A stretch of 64,000 nt of DNA, taken from assembly GCF_000695095.2 (NCBI RefSeq), contig NZ_CP011454.1:992001-1056000 (forward strand), written 5' to 3'. The position numbers and the translations under genes are program-made. Position 1 is the stretch's first letter. The number at the start of each line of letters is the position of its first letter. Below, piece after piece: positions 44,152 through 53,339 of the stretch. The notes under the pieces were generated by a model that saw only the letters and a program-made list of their open reading frames with translations, was not told the origin of the DNA and ran no database searches. This stretch comes from Gemmatimonas phototrophica (GTDB lineage Bacteria > Gemmatimonadota > Gemmatimonadetes > Gemmatimonadales > Gemmatimonadaceae).

Positions 44152-46032
44152 TCAGCAGCTGACGCACCGGTGGTTGTTTTTCGCGCCCATCCCTTCGAGC
44201 AGCTTGATGGTGTCGAGGTAGGGGGAGGTGCGCTGAATGGGGCCGTTGGCCATGTCCACCGTGGTCTGGCCCGTGCGGGCCACGAGCGTGGGAGTGGCGC
44301 CCTTGGACACGAGGTACTTGATCATCTCGTTGTCACCGCGCGCGGCGGCATGATGCAACGGCGTGTAGCCGGCAAAGTCACGAGCATTCACATCGGCGCC
44401 CAGCTCTTCCACCAGCATCTTTACCGTGGGGAGCCAGCCGTCGTTCACGTGACGGTGATCGTTGCCCGCGAACCCGGTGCCGTAGCCCACCCCGGCCGCC
44501 GCGTGAATGGCCAGGATACCAAGCCCCCCTGGTGGCACAGGCGGCAGGCCGGAGGGATCAGCCGCAGGGGCTGCCGCACCCGGACGCCGCGCCCGTGGCG
44601 CCGGCTTGATGGTGCCAATGGCGGGGTCGGCGCCGGCCTTGAGCAGAAGGCGCATGGCGGTGGTGTCCGTGGCGTACGCCGCGCGCAGGAAGGGCGTGGC
44701 GCCGTTGAAGTCCACCCCGAGATTGTCGCGGTTGTACGTGGTATACCAGAGGGAGCGTGAGAGGCGCGCGTTGGGGTTGGCCTTGGCCGTCAGCAGCGCC
44801 TGCATGACCTCGATGTACGTGGCCTGCTGCTGCAGCTGAAACGCTGGCTGCGGGGTGCGGGTACTGGGGGCCCATTCCTTGTTCAGCACGGCAAAGAGGG
44901 GCGCCGCACCGGCATCACTGGCCAGGTTCGGATTCGCTCCGCGCGCAATGAGTACCATGGCCAGATCGTAGTGGCCATTGATGGTGGCCATGAGCAAGGG
45001 GCTGGTATGGTCGCCGGCGCTCACCTGATTGATGTCCGCCCCGCCGTCGAGCAGCGCGACGGTGGTTTCCACTTCCCCTTCGCGTACGGCCAGCAACAGG
45101 GCCGTGAGGCCGCCCTGGACGCCCAGCAGCTCGTTGTAGGCCGGATTGTCGTCGTCCAGCCCCCGACCGCCCTGCGCGGCCAATCGGGCCTCCTCGGCGG
45201 CGGTGGCCGCCCGCACGCCGGCAATCGCCTGCGCCGACGCAGCAGCCTGCTCCACTTCACGCGATGCCTTTACGGCGGCCTGCACCTGCGCGGGGCTGGG
45301 CATCCAGTTGGGATTGTTGGCCTGCCCCTGCTGTTCGCGCAGCTGTTGCAAGAGCGCGTCGCGACGGTTCTTGGCCTGCCGGTCCTGCGCGGCGCTGGCC
45401 ATGATGTCCATGGTGCGCGCCGCCAGGGTGTGATTGGCTCCCGCCTTCAACAGCAGTTGTACGGCCGCGGTGCGCCCTTTGCCGGCCGCGATCATGAGCG
45501 GGGACTGGTTCCAACCCGGCTCAATGGCATTCACATCGGCGCCAGCCTTGAGCAGGGCAACAATGGCCTCGGGCACGCCGGATAACGCGGCCAGATGGAG
45601 TGGGGTCACCCCTTCGGCGGTGGTGGCACGGGCATTGGCGCGCGCCGAGAGCAGCTGGCGTACCACGGCGGCGCTTCCCGCCTCGCTGGCCACGTGGAGC
45701 GGCTGGTATGCCCCCACGCGCGTCGTCGTTGACAGGCTGGCCTTGGACCGCAGCAGGAGCGCCGTCATGGCGGAGTCCCCGCGCTGGGCTGCCCAGTGCA
45801 AGGCCGTCATGCCATCGCCTTGGGCGACATTCACGTCCGCCCCCTTGGCCACCAGCGTACGCAGCGTGGCCAGATCGCCCTGCATGGCCGCGTCTGCAAC
45901 TGGTGCAGTGCCGGGCCCAATGGGGAGCCGTGGCACCCACCCTGGCAGCAGCGCCATGGGGAACACCATGGCGGCGCCCCCAACCAGCTGGCGCGCCATG
46001 CGCGGCAGCACGCGCGAAACTCGAGTCAGCAT
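44152..46032 (-). CDS. Exported ankyrin-repeat protein
   Basis: A 626-aa protein with an N-terminal hydrophobic segment (LVGGAAMVFPMALLPGWV) that is probably a signal or anchor. At least eight ankyrin units are visible: ADAAMQGDLATLRTLVAKGADVN, GMTALHWAAQRGDSAMTALLL, GVTPLHLAALSGVPEAIVALLKAGADVN and others. A central charged helical insertion (RDALLQQLREQQGQ to AAEEARLAAQGG) splits them into two blocks (about 45-225 and 305-620). It is the last gene after the DUF1592 and DUF1552 genes (28-bp gap). Periplasmic ankyrin proteins usually serve as scaffolds, so it may hold the two partners together (inference). Confidence 0.88.
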   Translation of the reverse strand: MLTRVSRVLPRMARQLVGGAAMVFPMALLPGWVPRLPIGPGTAPVADAAMQGDLATLRTLVAKGADVNVAQGDGMTALHWAAQRGDSAMTALLLRSKASLSTTTRVGAYQPLHVASEAGSAAVVRQLLSARANARATTAEGVTPLHLAALSGVPEAIVALLKAGADVNAIEPGWNQSPLMIAAGKGRTAAVQLLLKAGANHTLAARTMDIMASAAQDRQAKNRRDALLQQLREQQGQANNPNWMPSPAQVQAAVKASREVEQAAASAQAIAGVRAATAAEEARLAAQGGRGLDDDNPAYNELLGVQGGLTALLLAVREGEVETTVALLDGGADINQVSAGDHTSPLLMATINGHYDLAMVLIARGANPNLASDAGAAPLFAVLNKEWAPSTRTPQPAFQLQQQATYIEVMQALLTAKANPNARLSRSLWYTTYNRDNLGVDFNGATPFLRAAYATDTTAMRLLLKAGADPAIGTIKPAPRARRPGAAAPAADPSGLPPVPPGGLGILAIHAAAGVGYGTGFAGNDHRHVNDGWLPTVKMLVEELGADVNARDFAGYTPLHHAAARGDNEMIKYLVSKGATPTLVARTGQTTVDMANGPIQRTSPYLDTIKLLEGMGAKNNHRCVSC

Positions 46033-46059
46033 GTGTGGATCTCCAAGGTCAGCACGCGT

Positions 46060-47439
46060 TCAGAAGGTGAACTCGCCATTGCTGTCACCAAAGGTGTTCA
46101 GGTCGTCCATGCCGATCTTGTGCAACAGGCTGAGCATCGCGTTGGCCATGGGGGTCCCGTCGGGGGCGCGCAGATGCTGATTGCCGGCGTCCTTGCCATG
46201 GCCACCGCCCAGCACGATGAGCGGACAGCGCCGGTGATTGTGCGTGTTGCTGTCCGACATGGGCGACCCGTAGATGATGGTCGTCCTGTCGAGCAGCGGC
46301 GTATCCCCGTCCATCGTGGTCTTGAGCTTGTCCAGCAGATACGGCAGCAGGCTCACGTGATACTTGTTGATTTCGGCGAACTCCTTCACCCGTGCCGGAT
46401 TGTTGCCGTGGTGCGAGGCGGGGTGGAAGCCGGTCATGACCCCGCTGTCCGGGTAGACGCGTGCCGAGGCGTCGCGCCCCATCTTGAACGAGAACACGCG
46501 CGTCATGTCACTCTGCAGGGCGAGCACCTGCAGGTCGAACATGATCTTCACGTGGTCGCCGAAGTTGTCGGGCACGCCGGCCGGCGCGCCGGCCAGTTCG
46601 CGCTCTTCCCCTGACGTGTTGCGCGCCTCCACCTGCTGAATGCGCCGCTCGATTTCACGGATGTGATCGAGATACTGCTCCATGCGACGCCGGTCGCCGG
46701 CGCCCAATTCGCGGTTGAGCTGCGCTACACGACCCGTGATCCAGTCGAGAATGCTGCCGGTGCTCTTGTTGCGCGCGGCGCGTTCCTCCGGGGTGCCGCC
46801 GGCCCCGAACAGCTGCTCAAACGCCACCCGCGGGTCGCGAATCATGGGCAGTGGATCGGTGGGCGAGCTCCAGCTGATCGAGTCGGTGTACATGCACGAA
46901 TAGCCGTACGCGCACCCACCCGCGCGGTCCAGCGGTTCAATGCACAGCTGCATGCTGGGAATGGGCGTGGCCTGTCCGAAGCGCTTGGCGTACAGCTGGT
47001 CCAACGACGTGCCGGCGAAGATGTCGGAGCCTTCCGTCTGTGTCGGATGCGATTGCGTCAGAAACACCGCGCTCGAGCGGAAATGGTCGCCGCCGATTTC
47101 TTCCGGCTTGTACGCCTCCGCCATTCGCACGTCGGTGTTGCTGATGATCGTGAGATACTGCCGCCACGACTCCAAGGGCGACAGCGACGTTTTGGAGAGA
47201 TCGAAGGCGCGTCCGGTCGTGGGCGGCGCCCAGAGGTTCTCGGTCAGTCCGAACGGTGCACAGCCGGCGGCGCCGTGCACCATTTCGAGCGCGAGCAACC
47301 GGGTGGGATTGGCCGCGTGCCCGAGGCGACCCAGCACGTTGGCGGGTGTCATGGCGTCGAGGTACGGCAGCGCCACCATGGTGCCCATCCCCTTGAGAAA
47401 CGTGCGGCGCGGCATGGGCTGCCGGATGATATTGGCCAT
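46060..47439 (-). CDS. Tat-exported DUF1552 family protein
   Basis: A 459-aa protein starting MANIIRQPMPRRTFLKGMGT; the RRTFLKG sequence is a twin-arginine signal followed by a hydrophobic stretch. The rest matches DUF1552: LTIISNTDVRMAEAYKPEEIGGDHFRSSAVFL, GTSLDQLYAKRFG, SILDWITGRVAQLNRELGAGDRRRMEQYLDHIREIERRI, VYPDSGVMTGFHPASHHG and IIYGSPMSDSNTHNHRRCPLIVLGGG. It appears related to the sulfatase-like DUF1501 family. It lies 8 bp after the DUF1592 gene, the standard pair in Planctomycetes, Verrucomicrobia and Acidobacteria. Function unknown. Tat export implies folding or cofactor loading in the cytoplasm. Confidence 0.92.
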   Translation of the reverse strand: MANIIRQPMPRRTFLKGMGTMVALPYLDAMTPANVLGRLGHAANPTRLLALEMVHGAAGCAPFGLTENLWAPPTTGRAFDLSKTSLSPLESWRQYLTIISNTDVRMAEAYKPEEIGGDHFRSSAVFLTQSHPTQTEGSDIFAGTSLDQLYAKRFGQATPIPSMQLCIEPLDRAGGCAYGYSCMYTDSISWSSPTDPLPMIRDPRVAFEQLFGAGGTPEERAARNKSTGSILDWITGRVAQLNRELGAGDRRRMEQYLDHIREIERRIQQVEARNTSGEERELAGAPAGVPDNFGDHVKIMFDLQVLALQSDMTRVFSFKMGRDASARVYPDSGVMTGFHPASHHGNNPARVKEFAEINKYHVSLLPYLLDKLKTTMDGDTPLLDRTTIIYGSPMSDSNTHNHRRCPLIVLGGGHGKDAGNQHLRAPDGTPMANAMLSLLHKIGMDDLNTFGDSNGEFTF

Positions 47440-47447
47440 GACTGTGC

Positions 47448-49970
47448 TCAGTGAAAACGCGAGGACGCGCCCGACGGGCCGCTCTCGACAGTGGTGGACG
47501 ATTCGAGCTTCTGCATACGGAACGCGGGGCTGCGGACCACCCCCATGATGTACGCTGACATCCGGTGCTGCTGGCCACCGGCGTCGCGGACAATGCGGCG
47601 CACGCTGGGCATATCGTGGGCTTCGATGCGACGGCCCACGGCATAAGCCATCAGATTGCGCGTGAACGTGCGCAACAGCGCATCCTGGCGGCGCAGCAAT
47701 GCCGCTTGCAGTTCGCCGGCGTTGTTGGCGGTCGTGCCATCCCACAGGTCGCCGCGCGAGTCGATGGGCATGCCGTTGTCGCGCCGCCGCAGTTTCCCCG
47801 TGACATCGTACTGTTCGAGCGCGAGGCCAATGGGGTCCATCATCTTGTGGCAGCTGCTACACGCGGGATTCTTGCGGTGCTGCTCCATGCGCTCCCGCAC
47901 CGTCAGCGGACGCGCCCCATCGCTGCCCGGAGTGGCTTCCAGATCGGGCACGCCGGGCGGCGGCGGTGGCGGCGGGCTGTTGAGCAGCACTTCCATGACC
48001 CACTTGCCGCGCTCCACCGCCGAGGTGCGTGTGGCATGCGACGTGAGCGTGAGGACACTCGCGTGCGACAGCAAGCCACGTCGCGTGGCGTCGGGATACT
48101 TCACCCGGCGGAACGCCGGCCCCACCACGTTCTTCATCCCGTAGTGTCGCGCCAGCTGTTCATTCACGAAGGTGTAATCGGCCCGGTACAGATCGAGCAC
48201 CGGGCGGTCGCGCTTCACCAGATCGTCAAAGAACATCTCGGTTTCGCGACGCATGCCGTTCTTGAGCTGCTCATCGAAATCGGGATACTGGCGGATATCC
48301 GGGGTCACCACATCGAGATCCGGCAGGCGCAGCCACTGCGCGGCAAAGCGCGTGGACAATGCCTGCGCGCGCGGATCGGCGAGCATGCGTTTCACTTCGC
48401 GCTCAAGGCCACCGGGCTGCGACAGTGTGCCGCGCGACGCGGCCGAAATGAGCGCGGGGTCGGGCGGCGCCGACCAGAGGAAGAAGCTCAGTCGTGAGGC
48501 CAGATCGATGTCACGCAGCGCGTACGGCGTGTTGAGTGTGGCCGAGCTGGGCGCCCGCTCAAAGCGGAACACGAAATCAGGGCTGGCCAGCATCCCCTCG
48601 AGCGCGAGGCGAACGCCCTGCTCGAAGCTGCCACCGGTGGTGCGCCCCGCGTCGTACAGCGACATGAGCCCCTGCCGATCATCGTCCGTAAGCGGACGAC
48701 GGTAGGCCTGGGTCCCCAGCCGGTTCACAATGGACAGCGCACAGGGGCGTTCGCTGGCCGCTGACGTTGGGCGGCAGGAAAAGAGCTGGCGCCGCACCGG
48801 CGAGTCGCTCACGCCCGTGGGTGCATAGGGACCGGTCACCGTGAGTTCCCGCAAGTGCGGCAACAGCGTGAAGCCGTAGGCTACCGCGTTCGACGTGCTG
48901 TTCAGCGAATACTTGAGCGGCGAAATGAGATCCTGCACCACGCCCTGGAAACGCGGCGGAATGAACGCCGCGGAAATCTTGTGCGGTCCGGCCGTGACTT
49001 TGACCGGCAGCGCACCCTGCGCCACGCCGTTGGGGTCGGACGCGTGCATGAAGCGGTCCACTTCAATCAGCGCAACGCGTTCGCCATCCACGGCGATCTC
49101 CAGCGCTTCTCCACGGGCCAGTCCACCGGCAAACGCGCCGGTCGTTTCGTGGAAGAAGTTCACCCCGAACCGGTATTCCCCGTCGGCGGGGAACGTATGC
49201 GTCACCACCATACCACCGCGCGTGCCGTAGGGCGCGCCCTCCACGTGCGTCGTCTGCGACGCCATCTTGGGCATCGTGTACGTGGTGGCGCCGGCGCTGG
49301 CTTTGGCGTTCCCAACGGCGAGCCAGCTGATGTCACCCGCAGCACGCAGGTACGCGCCCAGCAACGTCGGGGAGAGCGCCTGCACGTCCGCAATGTTGTC
49401 GAAGTTGTCGCTCTTGGTATCGGGCGGCAGATAATTGGCCGCGTCAACCTCGAGCCCGAGCAGCTGCTTGACCGCGGCCTGATATTCGGCGCGATTCAGT
49501 CGCTGAAAGGTACGGCGCCCCGGATCCGGGTTGAGGACGGCCATCGAATCCAGGCGCGTCTCCAGTTCCAGGACGAGTGCGTCGAGCGTGTCCCCCTTGG
49601 GGCGCGCCGAACCCACTGGCGGCATCATCCCCGCGCGCAACTTGGCAACCATGCCTTCGGCCACGTCCATCTGACCAAAGGGGGTGGCGACATCAAAGCG
49701 CGACAAGGTGAGGTTGCCACGCTTCATGGTGTCGTTGTGGCACTTGCCACAGTACTGCTTGACCACCCCGTTCAGCGCGGCGGGTGCCATGCGGGCCGGG
49801 ACGGCGGCGCGCCGCGGCAACACGGGATGCGACACGGCAGGGAAGGGGCGGGATACAACGGCCGGGCGGGCGGGCGGTACTGCAGCGCGAGGCGAGGGAC
49901 GAGCGTTGCCGGAGGAGGGAGACAGCAGGGCAACAGACAGCGTCACAGCCAGCGCGGAACTCGTCTTCAT
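47448..49970 (-). CDS. Exported DUF1592/DUF1588 cytochrome-like protein
   Basis: An 840-aa secreted protein (signal MKTSSALAVTLSVALLSPSSGNA). Domain order: a cytochrome-like segment with CGKCH (about residue 71), DUF1587 (FQRLNRAEYQAAVKQLLGLE), a carbohydrate-binding-like beta region, DUF1595 (LGTQAYRRPLTDDD), DUF1592 (LASRLSFFLWSAPPDP), DUF1588 (HASVLTLTSHATRTSAVERG, a proline run, then CSSCHKMMDPIG at about 700) and DUF1585 at the end. This is the standard Planctomycete-type arrangement with c-type haem motifs. First gene of the three-gene operon. Upstream lies a large inverted repeat. Confidence 0.92.
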   Translation of the reverse strand: MKTSSALAVTLSVALLSPSSGNARPSPRAAVPPARPAVVSRPFPAVSHPVLPRRAAVPARMAPAALNGVVKQYCGKCHNDTMKRGNLTLSRFDVATPFGQMDVAEGMVAKLRAGMMPPVGSARPKGDTLDALVLELETRLDSMAVLNPDPGRRTFQRLNRAEYQAAVKQLLGLEVDAANYLPPDTKSDNFDNIADVQALSPTLLGAYLRAAGDISWLAVGNAKASAGATTYTMPKMASQTTHVEGAPYGTRGGMVVTHTFPADGEYRFGVNFFHETTGAFAGGLARGEALEIAVDGERVALIEVDRFMHASDPNGVAQGALPVKVTAGPHKISAAFIPPRFQGVVQDLISPLKYSLNSTSNAVAYGFTLLPHLRELTVTGPYAPTGVSDSPVRRQLFSCRPTSAASERPCALSIVNRLGTQAYRRPLTDDDRQGLMSLYDAGRTTGGSFEQGVRLALEGMLASPDFVFRFERAPSSATLNTPYALRDIDLASRLSFFLWSAPPDPALISAASRGTLSQPGGLEREVKRMLADPRAQALSTRFAAQWLRLPDLDVVTPDIRQYPDFDEQLKNGMRRETEMFFDDLVKRDRPVLDLYRADYTFVNEQLARHYGMKNVVGPAFRRVKYPDATRRGLLSHASVLTLTSHATRTSAVERGKWVMEVLLNSPPPPPPPGVPDLEATPGSDGARPLTVRERMEQHRKNPACSSCHKMMDPIGLALEQYDVTGKLRRRDNGMPIDSRGDLWDGTTANNAGELQAALLRRQDALLRTFTRNLMAYAVGRRIEAHDMPSVRRIVRDAGGQQHRMSAYIMGVVRSPAFRMQKLESSTTVESGPSGASSRFH

Positions 49971-50084
49971 GCCGTACCCCTGGTACGAGGCGGGAAACTG
50001 CGACGAAACGCGCGACAACACTGTAAGCTGCGGATAGTCCCGTAGGGACGCAAGGAACGGGGGGAAACCGAACGTAACCGCGTC

Positions 50085-50186
50085 ATGGGTTATGGGTTAT
50101 CGGGTTACCGTGTAACAGCGGTAACAGCTGGAACCGCGGGTACCGATGCACGCGGTTATCCGGTCACCCGATAACCCATAACCCAT
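50085..50186. repeat. Long intergenic inverted repeat, GGGTTATGGGTTA type
   Basis: 26-bp arms starting atgggttatgggttatcggg match their inverted partner (cggtcacccgataacccataacccat) with one mismatch. The 50-bp centre contains further gtaac/gttac and accgcggg dyads. Each arm is itself a tandem of atgggtt. It lies between the divergent DUF1592 operon and the small secreted protein gene at 50261, so it covers both upstream regions. A related gggttgtgggt hairpin is at 63382-63455. Confidence 0.8.
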
Positions 50187-50260
50187 AACGCCTTTGCAGA
50201 ATCGCCCTTACAAACCGCCGTTTCCGCGGTACCTTCGCCCCTGTCCTTTCCTTCGAGACT

Positions 50261-50632
50261 ATGACGCTCCCGTTCGCCGCCGCTCTGGTGGCCGTTCTCG
50301 TGTTCGCGCCGGCGTCCGCGCCCGCCCAAAAGCCAGCGGCTCCTCCGTCGGCCACTGTTCAAGCCGACTCCGCCGTCGAAGCGCATGCGCGCCTTCATCT
50401 GGCGCTCAATGGCCTGCGTGATCGAGAGCAGGTAGAACTCGCCGAGCCCAAAAACAAAAAGCCCGATCTGCAGGCGGACATTCGCCAGCGGTATCGGGCT
50501 TTGCGGGCAGACTCCCTCAAAGCACACGGCGCCACGGCCGCGCAGTTTGCGGCCATGACCCAGCGCATCAGTGGGGATGATGCGTTACGGACGGTGTTTG
50601 AAGCGGCCTTGGAGCGGCTCAGCAAGAAATAG
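50261..50632 (+). CDS. Small secreted helical protein, DUF4168-like
   Basis: A 123-aa protein with a signal peptide (MTLPFAAALVAVLVFAPASAPAQ) and a helical mature domain (AVEAHARLHLALNGLRDREQVEL, RALRADSLKAHG, RISGDDALRTVFEAALERL). The pattern of a final LR..FE..L helix preceded by a short QFAAMTQ motif recalls DUF4168 periplasmic proteins, but this is a weak resemblance. It is isolated on its strand, between the large inverted repeat and a hairpin at 50611-50644. Confidence 0.7.
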   Translation: MTLPFAAALVAVLVFAPASAPAQKPAAPPSATVQADSAVEAHARLHLALNGLRDREQVELAEPKNKKPDLQADIRQRYRALRADSLKAHGATAAQFAAMTQRISGDDALRTVFEAALERLSKK

Positions 50633-50644
50633 CGGAGCCGCTCC
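50611..50644. terminator. Hairpin between convergent genes
   Basis: Arms ggagcggctc / gagccgctcc (10 bp) with a 14-nt loop. It spans the stop codon of the small secreted protein gene and precedes the end of the convergent metalloprotease gene, so it could serve both. No T-tract. Confidence 0.45.
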
Positions 50645-50664
50645 AGGGGGCCGCGTCGTGGCGC

Positions 50665-53187
50665 CTATTTCCGCGCCTCCAAAATGGCAGTGGCCCGCTC
50701 TGCCAGATCGGCCCAGTGGGCCTTGTGTACCGCACCCGCCGCGGTGGTCGATAACGTCCGGGCGTCGCGCTGGAGTGCGCGCAACTGCGCCCGGGCCAGC
50801 GCCGGCAGGTCACTCTGCGGGACGTTCGGCGCCGTGACAAACGGCGTGAAGCGTGGCGCCTGACCGCCAAATCCGCCGGGGCCCTGACCGCCGACGGGTG
50901 CCGCGGGAGGTGCAATCAGCGCCTCAAGGCGCTGCACATACACCCGCTGCAGCGTCCGCCGGTGAGCGTCCGGCGCCGCGCCGTTGAACAGCGCGCCCCT
51001 CACATCGCCCATGAACTCCGCCAGCGGATACGCGGCGGCCGCATCATAGTGCTCGGCCTCGGCCAACCGGCCCAGGCGCGCCGGTGACAAAAGAGAGGTG
51101 AGCACTCCGGCCGACCGCGCGCCGACCACCGTGTTGGGGCCAATCCGCGTCGTGATGCTGGCCGGCATCAGCCACTCCGGCGCGCTGAAGATGTTGCTGC
51201 TGATGAACGCCAGCGCCGCCTTTTGGCGTGTCTTGGGTACCACGCGATACACGGCCCCCGTCTGCTCACCGACTTTGAGGTCCACTTCCACGCCACCCAC
51301 CACCGTCGCCACGTGGTTCACGTTGCCGAACCACCGGCCCACCGTCTCCTCGTAGAGTTCGCGCAGCTCGCCGAAGTCTTCCCCTGGCTTGCTGGTCCAC
51401 GCGGCGAGATTCGGCAGGACGCGCTTGTAGTTCGCGGTTGAATACGTGGTGGCTTTCACCGGATCGTCGCCCAGATCTTCGGTCTGGTTGCGCGGATCGC
51501 CCGCCGCCAGCTGCTGCGAAGCAAAACGGTACGGAAACGGGCCGCTCTGCTGTGTGAGCCACCGGTTGAGGGTGGGGCGTTCTGCCTCTGCCGTCGGCGA
51601 CGCAATGACCCGATAGCCCCAGTTGATGGCGTAGTCATCGAACGGGCCGACCCGACGAATGAAGTCCTTGGCTTGCAAGCCGTCGCCAGGCTGCGCCACG
51701 TAATTCTGCCGCGCGTAGTCCATGATCGTGGCGCTCACCCCGAATACGCGCGTAAACGACGGGCTGCGCAGCGAGTCCACCGGAAACGAGGCCGAGGCGA
51801 TCATGTTGTGCTGCAAGCCGAGCGCGTGGCCGATTTCATGCGTGATGACCTGTCGCATCGTTTCGCCCATCAACTCCTCGGGAATATCGAGCGACCGGGC
51901 CAGCGGATTGGCGGCGCCGGTTTCCATGATGAGCCAGTTGCGATACGAGCGCATGTGGTTGTGGTACCACGTGATCTCGCTGTTGATGATTTCGCCGGAG
52001 CGCGGGTCGTGGGTGTGCGGCCCGGTCGCATTGCGCACGAGGCTCGCCGCCCATCGAACAATGCTGTAGCGCGCATCGTCCATGTCGAAATCGGGATCTT
52101 CCGTCTTGCTCGGGGCTTCCTTGGCGAGAATGGCGTTCTTGAATCCCGCTTTCTCAAACACCTGCTGCCAGTTCTCCACGCCTTCCTTCACGTACCGCTT
52201 CCAGCGCGCGGGGGTGGCGGGGTCGAGGTAGTACACGATGGGCTTGATGGGCTCCACCACCTCACCGCGCGCGTACGCCGCCGGGTCCTTGGGCTCGAGG
52301 CGCCAGCGGGTAATGAACTCCTCGCTCTCCGCCTTCTGGACATCCAAGCCGTAGTTCACGCGATTCACCGAGAAGTACCCCACCCGGGCATCGGCGTGAC
52401 GCGGGCGCATGGGCACCTTGGGGAGCAAGACGATCGACTGACGCGTCTCCATCGTCACGGTGGCCCCATCCGCATCGCGGGGCGGAGTGGCGGCGTCGAA
52501 CGTTTGCACCTGCCGCACTTCGATGTTGATGGGGAAGCTGCGCACACTGGCGATGTAGCTGCGCGCCGCATCGTAGCGGCGTACCCCATACGCCCGTCGC
52601 TGGGCCGCATCCAATCCGCTGGTAGCCGGATTGTCGTTGCCAAAGAAATCCGTCACATCAACCACGTACGACGCGCTGTCCTTGCCAAAGGCGGCAATGG
52701 GAAAGGCGCCAATAATGGCCGGATAGTTGTTCTGCGCCACGCTACGCGCAATGGGCAGCGTGTCATCGGCCACGGCACCGGTGTTGATACTCTTGAGTAC
52801 GATGCGCTCATTCACGCGTTCAAAGCGCACCAGACGCTCCGCGAGCGAGCTGCCGGCGCTCAGAAACCCACCGGCACCGGCCGGCACGCCAGAGACGCGC
52901 GTGACCATGAGAAAATCGCGCCCGGCCAGCGAGTCCGGGACTTCAAAAAAGTACCGGTCGTCCACGCGATGCACCGAAATGCCGCCCCGCTCCGTACGCG
53001 CCCGCGCCGGAATGACCTGAGCGTACGGCCGCGGTCCGCGGCGCGCTGCTGCGGCACCGTCGATGGCCGGCCCGACACCGACCGGGGGCTGCGCCCCAAC
53101 CGGCGGCGTTTGTTGGGCGCCCGTGCCGTCAACGGGTATGGCAATGCACGCAACGAGGGCGAGCGCGGGTATTCTGAAATCAGGCAT
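50665..53187 (-). CDS. Secreted zinc metalloprotease (DUF5117/DUF4953 type)
   Basis: An 840-aa exported protein (signal IPALALVACIAIPVDGTGAQQ). The N-terminal half matches DUF5118/DUF5117 (YFFEVPDSLAGRDFLMVTRVSG). The catalytic domain has the metzincin zinc motif THEIGHALGLQHN (HExxHxxGxxH, about 446-457) and a downstream Met-turn (SATIMDYARQNY). The C-terminal region includes a Gly/Pro-rich linker (GGQGPGGFGGQAP). These large metalloproteases are common in Gemmatimonadota and Bacteroidota; substrates are unknown. It stands alone and is divergent from the GT2 gene at 53340. Confidence 0.93.
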   Translation of the reverse strand: MPDFRIPALALVACIAIPVDGTGAQQTPPVGAQPPVGVGPAIDGAAAARRGPRPYAQVIPARARTERGGISVHRVDDRYFFEVPDSLAGRDFLMVTRVSGVPAGAGGFLSAGSSLAERLVRFERVNERIVLKSINTGAVADDTLPIARSVAQNNYPAIIGAFPIAAFGKDSASYVVDVTDFFGNDNPATSGLDAAQRRAYGVRRYDAARSYIASVRSFPINIEVRQVQTFDAATPPRDADGATVTMETRQSIVLLPKVPMRPRHADARVGYFSVNRVNYGLDVQKAESEEFITRWRLEPKDPAAYARGEVVEPIKPIVYYLDPATPARWKRYVKEGVENWQQVFEKAGFKNAILAKEAPSKTEDPDFDMDDARYSIVRWAASLVRNATGPHTHDPRSGEIINSEITWYHNHMRSYRNWLIMETGAANPLARSLDIPEELMGETMRQVITHEIGHALGLQHNMIASASFPVDSLRSPSFTRVFGVSATIMDYARQNYVAQPGDGLQAKDFIRRVGPFDDYAINWGYRVIASPTAEAERPTLNRWLTQQSGPFPYRFASQQLAAGDPRNQTEDLGDDPVKATTYSTANYKRVLPNLAAWTSKPGEDFGELRELYEETVGRWFGNVNHVATVVGGVEVDLKVGEQTGAVYRVVPKTRQKAALAFISSNIFSAPEWLMPASITTRIGPNTVVGARSAGVLTSLLSPARLGRLAEAEHYDAAAAYPLAEFMGDVRGALFNGAAPDAHRRTLQRVYVQRLEALIAPPAAPVGGQGPGGFGGQAPRFTPFVTAPNVPQSDLPALARAQLRALQRDARTLSTTAAGAVHKAHWADLAERATAILEARK

Positions 53188-53339
53188 GGTGGCAAAGCAG
53201 AGGGAGACTGGCGCCGAACACGAAAGCGGGACGAGATGCGCAATACTGTGTGACAGACGTCGAGAAGGCGAGGTAGAGCGACGTAGAACGGTGAAGTTCC
53301 AACTGCAGCCTCACCAGCGGTACGCCGACCTCCAGCATA

